Assembly (NCBI GenBank): GCA_021155855.1
Contig: JAJNAZ010000001.1
Location: forward strand, 62,001 to 126,000
Origin: Solirubrobacterales bacterium
GTDB lineage: Bacteria; Actinomycetota; Thermoleophilia; Solirubrobacterales; 70-9
Length of the DNA: 64,000 bases
Direction: 5' to 3'
Part shown: positions 35,020 through 43,802 of the stretch, in pieces
How positions within the stretch are numbered: position 1 is the first letter of the stretch
Layout of the letters: each line of letters begins with the position of its first letter
Notes under the pieces: model-generated
What the model saw: the letters and a program-made list of their open reading frames with translations, nothing else
Told to the model about the DNA's origin: nothing
Databases searched by the model: none
Made by a program: the position numbers and the translations under genes

Positions 35020-36980
35020 TCGACCACCGCGACCTCGGCCGAGACGTCGCCGATCTTCCCCTCGTTGACGCCGAGCAGCTGGTTGAGGATCTCGAGGGTC
35101 GCCGGCGCGGCGGCATCGGCGCCGAATCCCCCCTCCTCGACCGTTACCGCGACCACGTACTTGGGGTCGTCGTAGGGTGCCACGGCGACGTACCAGGACT
35201 GGTCGCCGTAGGGCGGACGCTCAGCGGTGCCGGTCTTGCCCGCGATCTCCACCGGGTAGCCGCCGAAGATCGGATACGAGGTTCCGCCGGGCGCCATCGC
35301 GGCGTCGTGCAGCCCGGCCATGATCGTCTGCTGCCAGATCGGGTCGATCTCAACCTCGCGCCGCGGCGCCGGGTCGATCTCCTGGATCGCGCGCCCCTGG
35401 GGGTCCTCGATCCGCAGGCCGACGTGTGGGCGAACCACCGTGCCGCCGTTTGCGATCGCCGCGTAGGCGACCGCCATCTGTAGAGGATCGGCCTGCAGAT
35501 CGCCCTGTCCGACGGCGAGGTTGATGTTGTCGCCGATCGACCACGGTCGATCGGTGAGCTCGCCCTTTGCGACGTCGACCTCCTCGCCGCCGGGGCCGTC
35601 GGGATCGGTGTTCTGCTGGAAGGCCTCGTTGCGCTCCTCGGGCGTCGGCACCCGCCCGGTACCCTCGCCGCCGACGTCGAGCCCGGTGGGGGCCCCGAGA
35701 CCGAGCGCCCGCGCCCATTCCTGGATCGCCCCGCCGTCGCCCTCCTGGACGTTGGTCTCGGCGCCCATGATGTAGAAGAAGACATCGGAGGAGACCTGGA
35801 GCGCCCGCTGCAGATCGACCGATCCGTGCGCGACATCGCCCGCGTTTGAGAACTGAACCCCGCCGTATTCGACCGAGCCGCCATCGACGATCGTCCGCGC
35901 CGGCGTCAGGTTGCCGGCATCGAGAGCAGCGACCGCGGTGATTGGCTTGAAGGTCGATCCGGTGGGATAGACGCCCTGGGAGGCGCGGTTGACCGCGGGC
36001 GCCGCGAGTGTGCTCAGCGGGTCCTTGGGGTCGCCGAAGATCTGCTCGTAGGTGGCCGGCGTTACCACCGGCTGGGCGAACACGGAGGGGTCGTAGGTCG
36101 GGGTCGAGCCCATGCCGAGTAGCTCTCCGGTGTTGACGTTCATCGCCACGAAGCCGCCAGGCAATCCGAAGCGCCCGATTGCGCTCTCGCCGGCCTCCTG
36201 CACCGCGGTGTCGATCGAGAGCACGAGGTCGTTGCCGGTCCGCGGCTCGCGCACGTCGAGGCTGCGGCCGGTCGGCGTCCCGGAGGCATCGACCTGAACC
36301 CGCGAGGCGCCGTTGACGCCGCGCAGGAGGCTGTCGTAGGTGTACTCGACGCCCTGCTTGCCGACGAAGTCGCCCTGCTCGAGGCTCTCGTAGCGGGGGT
36401 CCTCGAGCTCGTCGGGCGAGATCTCGCGCACGTAGCCGAGAAGGTGCGCGGCAAGGCTGTCCTGGGGGTAGCGGCGGACGTAGACCCGCTCGACGGAAAC
36501 GCCCGGGAACCGACGCTGGTTCTCGCGGATGTAGTAGACGGTGTCGAAGGCGACGTCGCGCTTCAGGGTCACCGGGCTCGCGGGCAGCTCCTTGGTCTGG
36601 ACCCTGATCTGGCGGCGGATCTGCTTCGGCGACATCCCCGCGAGCTCGCCGACGCGCTCGAACAGCCGCGCCCGGCGCTCGCGGCTGTGGGGCAGCTCGG
36701 TCGTCTTCAACTGCAGCTCGAGCGCGGTGCGGTTCTGGACCAGGGGTCGGCCCTGGCGGTCGAGGATCTCGCCCCGCGGCGCCTGCACGGTGAACTCGCG
36801 AACCTGGTTGTTCTGCGCCTGCGCCAGGTACTTGTCGCCCGAGAGCACCTCGAGGTACCAGAGGCGTAAGAAGATGACCGCGAACATCACCAGCGCGACC
36901 CCGCCCAGCACGGTAACCCGGAAGGCGAGCTGCGCCGGAATCGGCGGCCCGCGCCAGTCGCCGCGGCCGGGCATCATCAT
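35016..36980 (-). CDS. mrdA: Penicillin-binding protein 2 (elongation transpeptidase)
   Basis: 654 residues. A single N-terminal anchor (TVLGGVALVMFAVIFLRLWY), then the PBP dimerisation region with APRGEILDRQGRPL, and the transpeptidase domain. Active-site motifs: YPTGSTFKPITA (SxxK), VSSDVFFY (SxD, as in classical PBP2) and AGKTGTAE (KTG). It cross-links peptidoglycan during side-wall growth, together with the adjacent RodA and MreBCD. Length is standard. Confidence 0.96.
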   Translation of the reverse strand: MMMPGRGDWRGPPIPAQLAFRVTVLGGVALVMFAVIFLRLWYLEVLSGDKYLAQAQNNQVREFTVQAPRGEILDRQGRPLVQNRTALELQLKTTELPHSRERRARLFERVGELAGMSPKQIRRQIRVQTKELPASPVTLKRDVAFDTVYYIRENQRRFPGVSVERVYVRRYPQDSLAAHLLGYVREISPDELEDPRYESLEQGDFVGKQGVEYTYDSLLRGVNGASRVQVDASGTPTGRSLDVREPRTGNDLVLSIDTAVQEAGESAIGRFGLPGGFVAMNVNTGELLGMGSTPTYDPSVFAQPVVTPATYEQIFGDPKDPLSTLAAPAVNRASQGVYPTGSTFKPITAVAALDAGNLTPARTIVDGGSVEYGGVQFSNAGDVAHGSVDLQRALQVSSDVFFYIMGAETNVQEGDGGAIQEWARALGLGAPTGLDVGGEGTGRVPTPEERNEAFQQNTDPDGPGGEEVDVAKGELTDRPWSIGDNINLAVGQGDLQADPLQMAVAYAAIANGGTVVRPHVGLRIEDPQGRAIQEIDPAPRREVEIDPIWQQTIMAGLHDAAMAPGGTSYPIFGGYPVEIAGKTGTAERPPYGDQSWYVAVAPYDDPKYVVAVTVEEGGFGADAAAPATLEILNQLLGVNEGKIGDVSAEVAVVE

Positions 36981-37696
36981 CGGCGGTGCCTCCAGTGAGC
37001 CATGTGGGCTGCTGGGATCACCGCTGGGGCCCCCCCGCGGACGGGCCGCCGGCGCACCTGGCTGCGACGGCGACGACCCACCGGCCCCGAGCCGTGGCGA
37101 ATCGCGGCGCCCGAACGCGAGCGGTTCGAGGCGATCTTGCGGCGCGTCCGCGAGCGCCTCGGGCCGGGGACGAGCAGCCGGCGCGAGGGCGCATAGTCGA
37201 TCAGCGCCGGGGCGAGGATGCGGCGGAGGAGCGGGTAGATCGCCATCGCCAGCAGCACCGCGAGCAGGCCCTGGACCACGATCTCGCGCACCAAGGTGAC
37301 GCTCACCGCGGCGTCGACGCCGAGCATCAGCTGCACCGCGGCGAAGCCGGCGGCGCCGAGCAGGGTGAAGCCCCCGGCGAGCAGCGGCGGGATCAGCCAG
37401 TTCGTGATCTCGACACCCTCGCGGTAGCGCCCCGCCAGATAACCGATCGAGAGCAGGACCAGCGAGGAGACCCCGAGTGTCTGCAGCAGCAGCGAATCGA
37501 GCAAGAAGCCGGCGGCGAAGCCGCAGACAGCACCGACGACCCCGCCGCCGAGCAGCGCGAGGGAGACGACCGCGACCCCGACGATGTTCGGGGTCACCCC
37601 GAGGATCTGCAGATAGGAGAAGAACGAGACCTGGAGGATCACGGCCGCGAGGACGATCAGGGCGATCCGCAGCCCGATGCGCCCGGTGACGATCAT
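36977..37696 (-). CDS. mreD: Rod shape-determining protein MreD
   Basis: 239 residues. Five hydrophobic helices (residues 5-160), including IALIVLAAVILQVSFFSYLQ and GFAAGFLLDSLLLQTLGVSS, the usual MreD pattern. The C-terminal 75 residues are unusually basic (Arg-rich) and absent from short MreD proteins. ATG 37694-37696 overlaps the mreC stop (ATGA) and its own stop overlaps mrdA. The function is membrane scaffolding in the elongasome. Confidence 0.88.
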   Translation of the reverse strand: MIVTGRIGLRIALIVLAAVILQVSFFSYLQILGVTPNIVGVAVVSLALLGGGVVGAVCGFAAGFLLDSLLLQTLGVSSLVLLSIGYLAGRYREGVEITNWLIPPLLAGGFTLLGAAGFAAVQLMLGVDAAVSVTLVREIVVQGLLAVLLAMAIYPLLRRILAPALIDYAPSRRLLVPGPRRSRTRRKIASNRSRSGAAIRHGSGPVGRRRRSQVRRRPVRGGAPAVIPAAHMAHWRHRR

Positions 37697-38607
37697 CCGG
37701 GCACCCCCGGACGGTCGGGGCCTCCGGTGAGCACCTGAACGTGCTCGATGTCGCGCAGGTCGGCGAACGGGGACACGTGGATGCGCTGGAACTCCTCCTG
37801 CTCGCCCTCCTCGGCCTCGGTCACGCGACCGATCGGGAGTCCGGGGGGGTAGGCCGAGGAGACGTTCCCGTTCGACCACCCGGCGGTGATCAGGATCTGG
37901 TTCTCCTCGATCGGCTCCTGCTTGTCGATGAAGTCGAGCAGCAGGTCCTCGGGATCGCCGGCCACCGGGGCGACGATTCCGGTCGGATTATCGGAGGAGA
38001 GCGCCCTGGTGACGGCGTCGTCGGTGTCGGCCGTCGGCAGGACCTCGGCCGAGACCGCGTTGTCGGGATCGGTGATCAGCTCCACCTGGGCGGTACCCCC
38101 GGTCAGGTCCCCGACCCGGCCGACGAGCCCGGCGAAGTTGATCACCGGGTCGTTGCGCTCGATCCGCGAGCTCGAGCCCTGGTCGATGATCAGGGTCGAG
38201 AACCAGACGGTCGGCGAGCGGCCGATCACCCGCGCCGTGACCGGCTCGTAGCCGCCGAGCGCCGGGCTTCGGTCGAGCTTCAGCAGCTGTTTGAATTCCG
38301 CGTTGTCGCCGACCGCATCCTGGCTCTCGGAGACCTGGGCGCGAAGCGCCGCGATCTCCTCCTCGAGTTGCTCGTTCTCCCCCCTGGCCTCGAACGTCTC
38401 GTCGAACCAGTTGATCAGGTCCCGGGCGGGCTTCAACGCCCGCTCGGCGCCCTCGCCGATCGGCGACAGAACCGCGGCAACCCCCCGCTGGATCGTGTGC
38501 AGCGGACCGCTCTCGGCCTCCGAGAAGTGGCTCGAGAGCAGCACGAGGGAAACGACGATCAACGCCACGAGGACCGCGCGGCGCCTCCGGACCTGCTTTC
38601 GGTACAC
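37693..38607 (-). CDS. mreC: Rod shape-determining protein MreC
   Basis: 304 residues. An N-terminal anchor (AVLVALIVVSLVLLSSHFSE) precedes a coiled coil (NEQLEEEIAALRAQVSESQD) and two beta-barrel domains (ARVIGRSPTVWFSTLIIDQG; VELITDPDNAVSAEVLPT). It links MreB to PBP2 in the periplasm-facing space. It lies between mreB and mreD as in most rod-shaped bacteria. Confidence 0.94.
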   Translation of the reverse strand: MYRKQVRRRRAVLVALIVVSLVLLSSHFSEAESGPLHTIQRGVAAVLSPIGEGAERALKPARDLINWFDETFEARGENEQLEEEIAALRAQVSESQDAVGDNAEFKQLLKLDRSPALGGYEPVTARVIGRSPTVWFSTLIIDQGSSSRIERNDPVINFAGLVGRVGDLTGGTAQVELITDPDNAVSAEVLPTADTDDAVTRALSSDNPTGIVAPVAGDPEDLLLDFIDKQEPIEENQILITAGWSNGNVSSAYPPGLPIGRVTEAEEGEQEEFQRIHVSPFADLRDIEHVQVLTGGPDRPGVPG

Positions 38608-38628
38608 GCCAGCTCTCCTACTCGAACA

Positions 38629-39687
38629 TCAGACCGCTGCTCCAACCCGGCGGCGGCGGTGCGAGTTGCGACTCATCCGGTGGATGACCTCGAACTCCTC
38701 CAGCGACCTGCCCGAGCCGACCGCGACGCAGGTCAGCGGCGATTCGGTCAGCTGGCAGGGCATCTGGGTCTCCTCGCGCATGCGCTGCTCCATCCCGTGC
38801 AGCAGGGCGCCACCTCCCGCGAGGGTGATCCCCCGATCCATGATGTCGCCGGCGAGCTCGGGCGGGGTGCGGTCGAGGGTGTCCTTGAGCGCGGCGACGA
38901 TCTGGCTCACCGGCTCCTCGAGCGCGACCCGGATCTCGTCGGAACCGAGCATGATCGTCTTCGGCAGGCCGGTGACCAGGTCGCGGCCCCGGATCTCGGT
39001 GCGGATCGTCTCCGGCAGCGGCGCCGCCGAGCCGATCTCGAGCTTGATCTCTTCGGCGGTCCCGAGCCCGATCGCCAGCTTGTGCTCGTGCTTGCAGTGG
39101 TTGACGACGGCTTCGTCCATCTCGTCCCCGCCGACCCTGATCGACTCCGAGACGACGATCCCGCCGAGCGAGATCACCGCGACCTCGCTGGTGCCGCCGC
39201 CGATGTCGAGGATCAGCGACCCGGTCGGGTCGGCGACCGGCAAACCGCAGCCGATCGCCGCCGCCATCGGCTCCTCGATCAGATAGGCCTGCCGCGCGCC
39301 GGCCGAGAGGCAGGCCTCCTCGACCGCGCGCTTCTCGACCCCGGTGACGCCTGAGGGCACGCAGACGACGACGCGGGGGTGGGCGAAGCGGTTCTGGTGC
39401 GTGCGCTGGATGAAGTGCCGAAGCATCTCCTCGGTGACGTCGAAGTCGGCGATCACCCCGTCCTTGAGCGGCCGGATCGCCTGGATCGTGCCCGGGGTCC
39501 GCCCAAGCATCCGCTTCGCGTCGACGCCGACAGCATGCACCTCACCGGTCACGGAGTCGACCGCGACGACCGAGGGCTCGGAGAGCACGATCCCGCGGCC
39601 GCGCACGTATACGAGCGTGTTCGCGGTGCCGAGGTCGACCGCCATGTCGCGGCCACCGAAGCCGGTCAGGTTGTTGAAGATGCCCAT
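38629..39687 (-). CDS. mreB: Rod shape-determining protein MreB
   Basis: A 352-residue bacterial actin. Nucleotide-binding motifs: AVDLGTANTLVYVRGRGI (phosphate 1), LILDIGGGTSEVAVISLGG (phosphate 2) and GITLAGGGALLHGMEQRM (adenosine). It starts MGIFNNLTGFGGRD, and a promoter-like pair lies about 45 nt upstream. It leads an mreB-mreC-mreD-mrdA-rodA-rng-rplU-rpmA transcription unit. Its presence implies rod-shaped growth or sporulation use. Confidence 0.97.
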   Translation of the reverse strand: MGIFNNLTGFGGRDMAVDLGTANTLVYVRGRGIVLSEPSVVAVDSVTGEVHAVGVDAKRMLGRTPGTIQAIRPLKDGVIADFDVTEEMLRHFIQRTHQNRFAHPRVVVCVPSGVTGVEKRAVEEACLSAGARQAYLIEEPMAAAIGCGLPVADPTGSLILDIGGGTSEVAVISLGGIVVSESIRVGGDEMDEAVVNHCKHEHKLAIGLGTAEEIKLEIGSAAPLPETIRTEIRGRDLVTGLPKTIMLGSDEIRVALEEPVSQIVAALKDTLDRTPPELAGDIMDRGITLAGGGALLHGMEQRMREETQMPCQLTESPLTCVAVGSGRSLEEFEVIHRMSRNSHRRRRVGAAV

Positions 39688-39732
39688 GGAAAGTGAGACC
39701 TGGCCGGCGGGTCGGGCACAGGTCGCCGGCTG

Positions 39733-39760
39733 ACTGTAGCAACTGAATCCCAGCCCTCAA
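39733..39760 (-). promoter_or_regulatory. Sigma-70-type promoter for the mreB operon
   Basis: On the minus strand TTGAGG (39755-39760) and TACAGT (39733-39738) are separated by 16 nt, about 45 nt before the mreB ATG. Both boxes match housekeeping hexamers at four or five of six bases. Confidence 0.5.
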
Positions 39761-39792
39761 GCGCGGATCGAGGGCCCCGCAAAAGCCTAACC

Positions 39793-40401
39793 CTAAATCT
39801 TCGCCTTAGCCTTCGGCCGCCCGATCAGGTTGGGGGCCAGTTGCAGCACCAACGCCACCGGCAGCCCGACGACGTTGGAGAAATCGCCCTGCAAGCCGGC
39901 GACCAGAAGCGAGCCCAGGCCCTGGATCGCATAGCCGCCGGCGCGGTCGCGCCATTCCCCCGAGGCCACGTACAGGTCGATCGTCGCCCGGTCCAGATCG
40001 TTGAAGGTGACCGCGGTGCGCGCGATCGCCGAACGCTCGACGGGGATCTCGCTGCCGATCGCGGTGTCCAGGAGGACGACGCCGCCGAGCACCTCGTGGG
40101 TGCGGCCCGACAGCGTCTCGAGCCGTGCCCGGGCGCCGTCCTCGTCCTCGGGCTTGCCGAGCAGGCGCCGGTCGAGGGCGACGTCGGTGTCGACGCCGAG
40201 CGCCAGCCCCGCTCCCCCGGCGGCGGTGCGGCCGGCGTGCGCCTTGCGGCGCGCATTCTCGATCACGACCACGTCCGGGTCGCCCGAGCGCAACTCGGAT
40301 ACGTCGGGGACGACGACCTCGAACTCGACTCCGAGCCGCTCCAGGATCTCGCGGCGGCGCTGGGACGCCGAGGCGAGGATCAGGCGCGGGGCGACGGCCG
40401 T
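39793..40401 (-). CDS. maf: Maf-family nucleotide pyrophosphatase (no canonical start)
   Basis: About 202 residues. The Maf signature LILASASQRRREILERLGVE opens the protein, followed by IENARRKAHAGR, ALGVDTDVALDRRLLGKPED, LSGRTHEVLGG and GYAIQGLGSLLVAGLQGDFS. It removes non-canonical nucleotides. The frame opens directly after the ndk TAG (40405-40407) with GCC ACG GCC GTC GCC CCG CGC CTG ATC; none is ATG, GTG or TTG, and the next normal start (40293) would delete the phosphate-binding loop. GGGGAG lies 6 nt before the ACG, so 40401 is given as best guess. Confidence 0.85.
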   Translation of the reverse strand, partial: TAVAPRLILASASQRRREILERLGVEFEVVVPDVSELRSGDPDVVVIENARRKAHAGRTAAGGAGLALGVDTDVALDRRLLGKPEDEDGARARLETLSGRTHEVLGGVVLLDTAIGSEIPVERSAIARTAVTFNDLDRATIDLYVASGEWRDRAGGYAIQGLGSLLVAGLQGDFSNVVGLPVALVLQLAPNLIGRPKAKAKI

Positions 40402-40404
40402 GGC

Positions 40405-40812
40405 CTACTCCCCGAACCAGATCTCGATCTCGCGCTCCGCGGAGGCGTCCGAGTCTGAGCCGTGGACGAGGTTGAAGGTGACTTCGAGCCCGTAGTCGCC
40501 TCGGATCGATCCCGGCGCGGCTTCGATCGGGTCGGTTGCGCCGATCACCTGGCGGGCCGCCGCGACCGCCTGGTGACCCTCGAGCACCGCAGCGACCAGT
40601 GGGCCGCCGGTAATGAACGAGACGAGCTCGCCGAAGAACGGCTTCTCGGTGTGCTCGTCGTAGTGGCGATGGGCGATCTCCTCGTGGGCGTGCAGCAGAC
40701 GCAGGTCGGCGATCCGCAGGCCCTTGTGCTCGAACCGGGCGAGGACCTCGCCGGTGAGTCCGCGCTCGAAGGCGTCCGGCTTGATCAGGATCAGGGTTCT
40801 GGACTCGGCCAT
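40405..40812 (-). CDS. ndk: Nucleoside diphosphate kinase
   Basis: 135 residues, normal length. [20 protein letters not shown] opens the fold, and the catalytic histidine is in [17 protein letters not shown]. It balances nucleoside triphosphate pools. It lies between a zinc-ribbon membrane protein and maf; ndk, valS and folC are close neighbours in many actinobacteria. Confidence 0.96.
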   Translation of the reverse strand: MAESRTLILIKPDAFERGLTGEVLARFEHKGLRIADLRLLHAHEEIAHRHYDEHTEKPFFGELVSFITGGPLVAAVLEGHQAVAAARQVIGATDPIEAAPGSIRGDYGLEVTFNLVHGSDSDASAEREIEIWFGE

Positions 40813-40826
40813 CGGCGCGCGGCAGC

Positions 40827-41657
40827 CTACTCGCTGCCGTGCTTCGGCGGCCGCGCGGTGGTCGCACGCTGGTCGGTGGCACGCGAGGATGAGCGGCCCT
40901 GGCGCGGACCGCTCGGCGTGCGCGTGGACGCGGTCTCGCCGCCCGACGACTCGCGGGCGGGTTCGCCACCCGAGGCGGGCTGGCGCGCGGGCTCAGCGCC
41001 CGCAGGGGGCGTGCGCGCCGACTCGCTCGGCGACGGCTGGCGTGCCGGCTCGCCGCCGTCCTCGGGGCGCGGGCTCGAGCGGCCGCTCGACGGGCGCTGC
41101 TTGGGCGGGGCCACCGACGCCGTCGAGGCGGCCGAGCTTCGAGGCGTCGGCTCCCGTGAGGGCTGCTTGCCGCGTCGCTTGGGCTGTGGACGGCGCTCGG
41201 GCGGAGCCGCATGGCGCACCGGCGTCTCGCAGTACGGGCAGATCGCCCAGCGGGGATCGATCGGCTTGCCGCAGGTTCCACACGGGTCCTTGATCCGGGC
41301 GCGGCAATTCGGGCAACGCAGGAAGGTGCGCTCGACCGGGTGCTCGCAGTTGGGGCACGACTGCTCCTCGAGCTGGCGCACGCGCAGCTCCGAGGCACGG
41401 ATCTCGAGCTCGCGCTCGCGCCTGTCGGCGAGGAACTCGGGCGGGCGGAGGATCGAGTAGACGATCGTGCCGACGAATGGAAAGATCAGCGAGCAGACCG
41501 TCGCGCAGACGACCAAGAAGCCATCCTGGAGCCTGCGGCGGGCGTCGAAGTAGGTCCACGCGACCAGCGCCAACCAGAGCACGACCAAGAACAGGATCAG
41601 GAGGTTGACGACGAGGTTGAGCGCGTCGTTGGTGATTCCGAAGAGGGCGACGGGCAT
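40827..41657 (-). CDS. Membrane protein with double zinc ribbon
   Basis: 276 residues. Two N-terminal helices ([39 protein letters not shown]) are followed by two zinc ribbons ([39 protein letters not shown]) and a 120-residue disordered tail with repeats such as GEPARQPS and [17 protein letters not shown]. Proteins of this plan are common and uncharacterised in actinobacteria. It may act in membrane-linked protein interactions. It precedes ndk with a 14-nt gap. Confidence 0.78.
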   Translation of the reverse strand: MPVALFGITNDALNLVVNLLILFLVVLWLALVAWTYFDARRRLQDGFLVVCATVCSLIFPFVGTIVYSILRPPEFLADRRERELEIRASELRVRQLEEQSCPNCEHPVERTFLRCPNCRARIKDPCGTCGKPIDPRWAICPYCETPVRHAAPPERRPQPKRRGKQPSREPTPRSSAASTASVAPPKQRPSSGRSSPRPEDGGEPARQPSPSESARTPPAGAEPARQPASGGEPARESSGGETASTRTPSGPRQGRSSSRATDQRATTARPPKHGSE

Positions 41658-41686
41658 CAGGAGTTCGGCAGTCTAGCCAGTGGATG

Positions 41687-41773
41687 TCAGAGAAAAAGGC
41701 GCCCGAACAGGTATCCCAGCCCGAAGAAGACGAGGATCACGATCGCGACGATCGCCGCGACCAACCCCATCAT
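41687..41773 (-). CDS. 28-residue membrane peptide
   Basis: Two ATGs open a short frame, MMGLVAAIVAIVILVFFGLG and eight more residues ending RLFL. It is a single hydrophobic helix with almost no soluble part. It lies upstream of the zinc-ribbon gene, in the gap before the divergent amidase. There is no strong SD, so it could be chance; the hydrophobic composition and clean stop argue for a real small protein. Confidence 0.4.
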   Translation of the reverse strand: MMGLVAAIVAIVILVFFGLGYLFGRLFL

Positions 41774-41805
41774 GTGGAGCAGCTCTGAGCGTGCGCCCTT
41801 GTCCA

Positions 41806-42480
41806 ATGTCGAGAGAAGGTAGTCGCAAACGGCAGCTTGTGCGGCATTGGGCAATCGCCTGGGCGCTGGCGACCGCGACCGTGGCCGGCGCCGCCGCGGC
41901 CGCCTCGAAGCCCCGGATCGCCGACGACCCCATCTCCTACGGCGACCAGCGGCGCGCCCAGATGGCGGGCTACTCGCAGCGTCACTACGGGGAGCGCGAG
42001 TGGCGGCTGCACGACCCCGACGCGATCGTCCTCCACTACACGGCCGGCGGCAGCTACTCGTCGGCGTGGAGCACCTTCGACTCCAACGCCCCCAACCTCG
42101 GCGAGCTGCCGGGGGTCTGCGCCCACTACGTGGTCAAACGCAGCGGCAAGATCGCAGAGCTCGTCCCGCCGCGGATTCGTTGCCGCCACACGATCGGCCT
42201 CAACCACCGCTCGATCGGGATCGAGATGGTTCAGGAGGCGGGACCCGGCCCGGCGTGGGCCGACCGCCAGATCCTTCAGCGCCGGCCCCAGGTCCGTGCG
42301 GCGCTGCGGCTGGTCGACTGGCTCCAGGGCCGCTTCGAGATCGCCACCGGCGACGTGATCGGGCACTCGATGGCCAACCAGAGCCCCTACTTCAAGGACC
42401 GCAAGGGGTGGCGCAACGACCACACCGACTGGCTGAAGCGTGACGTGAAGACGTTCCGCAAGCGGCTGCGGCGGGTCTGA
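41806..42480 (+). CDS. N-acetylmuramoyl-L-alanine amidase (amidase_2/PGRP fold)
   Basis: 224 residues with an N-terminal signal sequence (AIAWALATATVAGAAAAASK). Zinc amidase motifs: IVLHYTAGGSY (first His), RHTIGLNHRSIGIEMVQ (NHxSIGIE) and DVIGHSMAN (second His), then KGWRNDHTDW with the final ligand. It cleaves the MurNAc-L-Ala bond. ATG 41806-41808 is used. There is no cell-wall-binding domain. Confidence 0.88.
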   Translation: MSREGSRKRQLVRHWAIAWALATATVAGAAAAASKPRIADDPISYGDQRRAQMAGYSQRHYGEREWRLHDPDAIVLHYTAGGSYSSAWSTFDSNAPNLGELPGVCAHYVVKRSGKIAELVPPRIRCRHTIGLNHRSIGIEMVQEAGPGPAWADRQILQRRPQVRAALRLVDWLQGRFEIATGDVIGHSMANQSPYFKDRKGWRNDHTDWLKRDVKTFRKRLRRV

Positions 42481-42550
42481 CCGGGTCGGGCTGGGCCGGT
42501 GCGGATGGGCGACCTTAGGGCGCGATAGCGCCTACAACTCGCCTATCCGC

Positions 42551-43798
42551 CTACTCGGTGGCGTAGCGGAGCAGGTAGTGGGACCCGGTGACGAGGACTA
42601 CGCCGCCGAGCTCCGCGGCGCGCGAGCGGGCGACGGCGATTGCCGCCGCGGGATCGGCCTCCTCCCCCACCCAGCCCAACCCCGCTTCGCGCGCCGCCGC
42701 GGCCAGCTCGCTCGCCACTCGCGCCCGCGCCCCCGGCCGCCCGGCGATCGCCAGCCCCTCCGCGCGGATCTCGGTCGCCACCAGCCCGTCGAGCACCGGC
42801 GCCAGCGCCCCGACAACCCCCGGCGCGTCCTTGTCCGCGAGCACGGCCAGGCAAGCGATCACAGGCCGGCCCGCGGCCGCCAGCGGCACCGCCTCGGCGA
42901 GCGCCAGCGCTCCCGCCGGATTGTGAGCCGCGTCGAGGATCAGCGGGGGATCGCCGGCGACCAGCTCCATCCGTCCCTGCAGGTCGAGGTCGGCGGCGAC
43001 GTCGGCCACGCGTTCTGGGTCGAGCGATCCGACCACCCCCTCGGCGGCCGCCAGGGCGACGGCGAAGTTCCGGCGCTGATACGGGGCCGGCGAGGCGAGC
43101 CCGACCCGGGGTGAGAGGTCGCGGACAGCGACCAACTCGCTGTGGCGCTCGCGGGCCGTCTCCCTGGCGAGGTCCTCGACCGCCTCGGAGACCGGACCGA
43201 CGACCAGCCGCGTGTGGTCCCGCAGCACCGCGAGCTTCTCGGCCGCGATCTCGGTCTCGGTCTCGCCAAGCCATTCGGTGTGCTCGAGCCCGATCGAGGT
43301 CAGCACCGTAACCCGCGAGGGCAGCACGTTGGTGGCGTCCAGCCGCCCGCCGAGCCCGGCCTCGATCACGCCGGCCGCGACCCCGGCACCCGCCAGGGCG
43401 ACGAAGGCGGTCGCGGTGTCGGCCTCGAACTGGGTCACCGACTCACCCTGGTCGAGCGTGCGGTCGACCGTCGTCACCGCCTGCGCCACCCGCTCTACCG
43501 CGAGGCCGAAGGCGGCGGGCGAGATCTCGGCGCCGCCGATCTGGATCCGCTCCGACCAGCGCTCGTCGTGGGGCGACAGATAGGCGCCGGCGCTGATCCC
43601 GTGTGCTTCGAGCAGCGCGGCGGTCATCTCCGCAACCGAAGACTTGCCGTTGGTGCCGACGACGTGGATCGAGACGAAGCGGTGCTGGGGCATCCCGAGC
43701 ACCGAAACCAGCTTGCGGATCCGCTCGAGCCCGAACCGCATCCCGAGCGGCTCGAGCGAGGCGAGATACGCCTCCGCCTCCTGCGCGCTCCAGGCCAG
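42551..43798 (-). CDS. folC: Folylpolyglutamate/dihydrofolate synthase (FolC), start uncertain
   Basis: 415 residues from CTG 43798. HVVGTNGKSSVAEM is the Mur-ligase-like P-loop; GVIEAGLGGRLDATNVLP and LDAAHNPAGALALAEAVPLA are FolC signatures. It adds glutamate to folates. The expected N-terminus QEAEAYLASLEPLGMRFGLE is in frame but has no ATG, GTG or TTG before it back to the overlap with valS. CTG 43798 or ACG upstream are candidates; ATG 43741 would lose 19 residues. Confidence 0.88.
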   Translation of the reverse strand: MAWSAQEAEAYLASLEPLGMRFGLERIRKLVSVLGMPQHRFVSIHVVGTNGKSSVAEMTAALLEAHGISAGAYLSPHDERWSERIQIGGAEISPAAFGLAVERVAQAVTTVDRTLDQGESVTQFEADTATAFVALAGAGVAAGVIEAGLGGRLDATNVLPSRVTVLTSIGLEHTEWLGETETEIAAEKLAVLRDHTRLVVGPVSEAVEDLARETARERHSELVAVRDLSPRVGLASPAPYQRRNFAVALAAAEGVVGSLDPERVADVAADLDLQGRMELVAGDPPLILDAAHNPAGALALAEAVPLAAAGRPVIACLAVLADKDAPGVVGALAPVLDGLVATEIRAEGLAIAGRPGARARVASELAAAAREAGLGWVGEEADPAAAIAVARSRAAELGGVVLVTGSHYLLRYATE

Positions 43799-43802
43799 TT
43801 GC

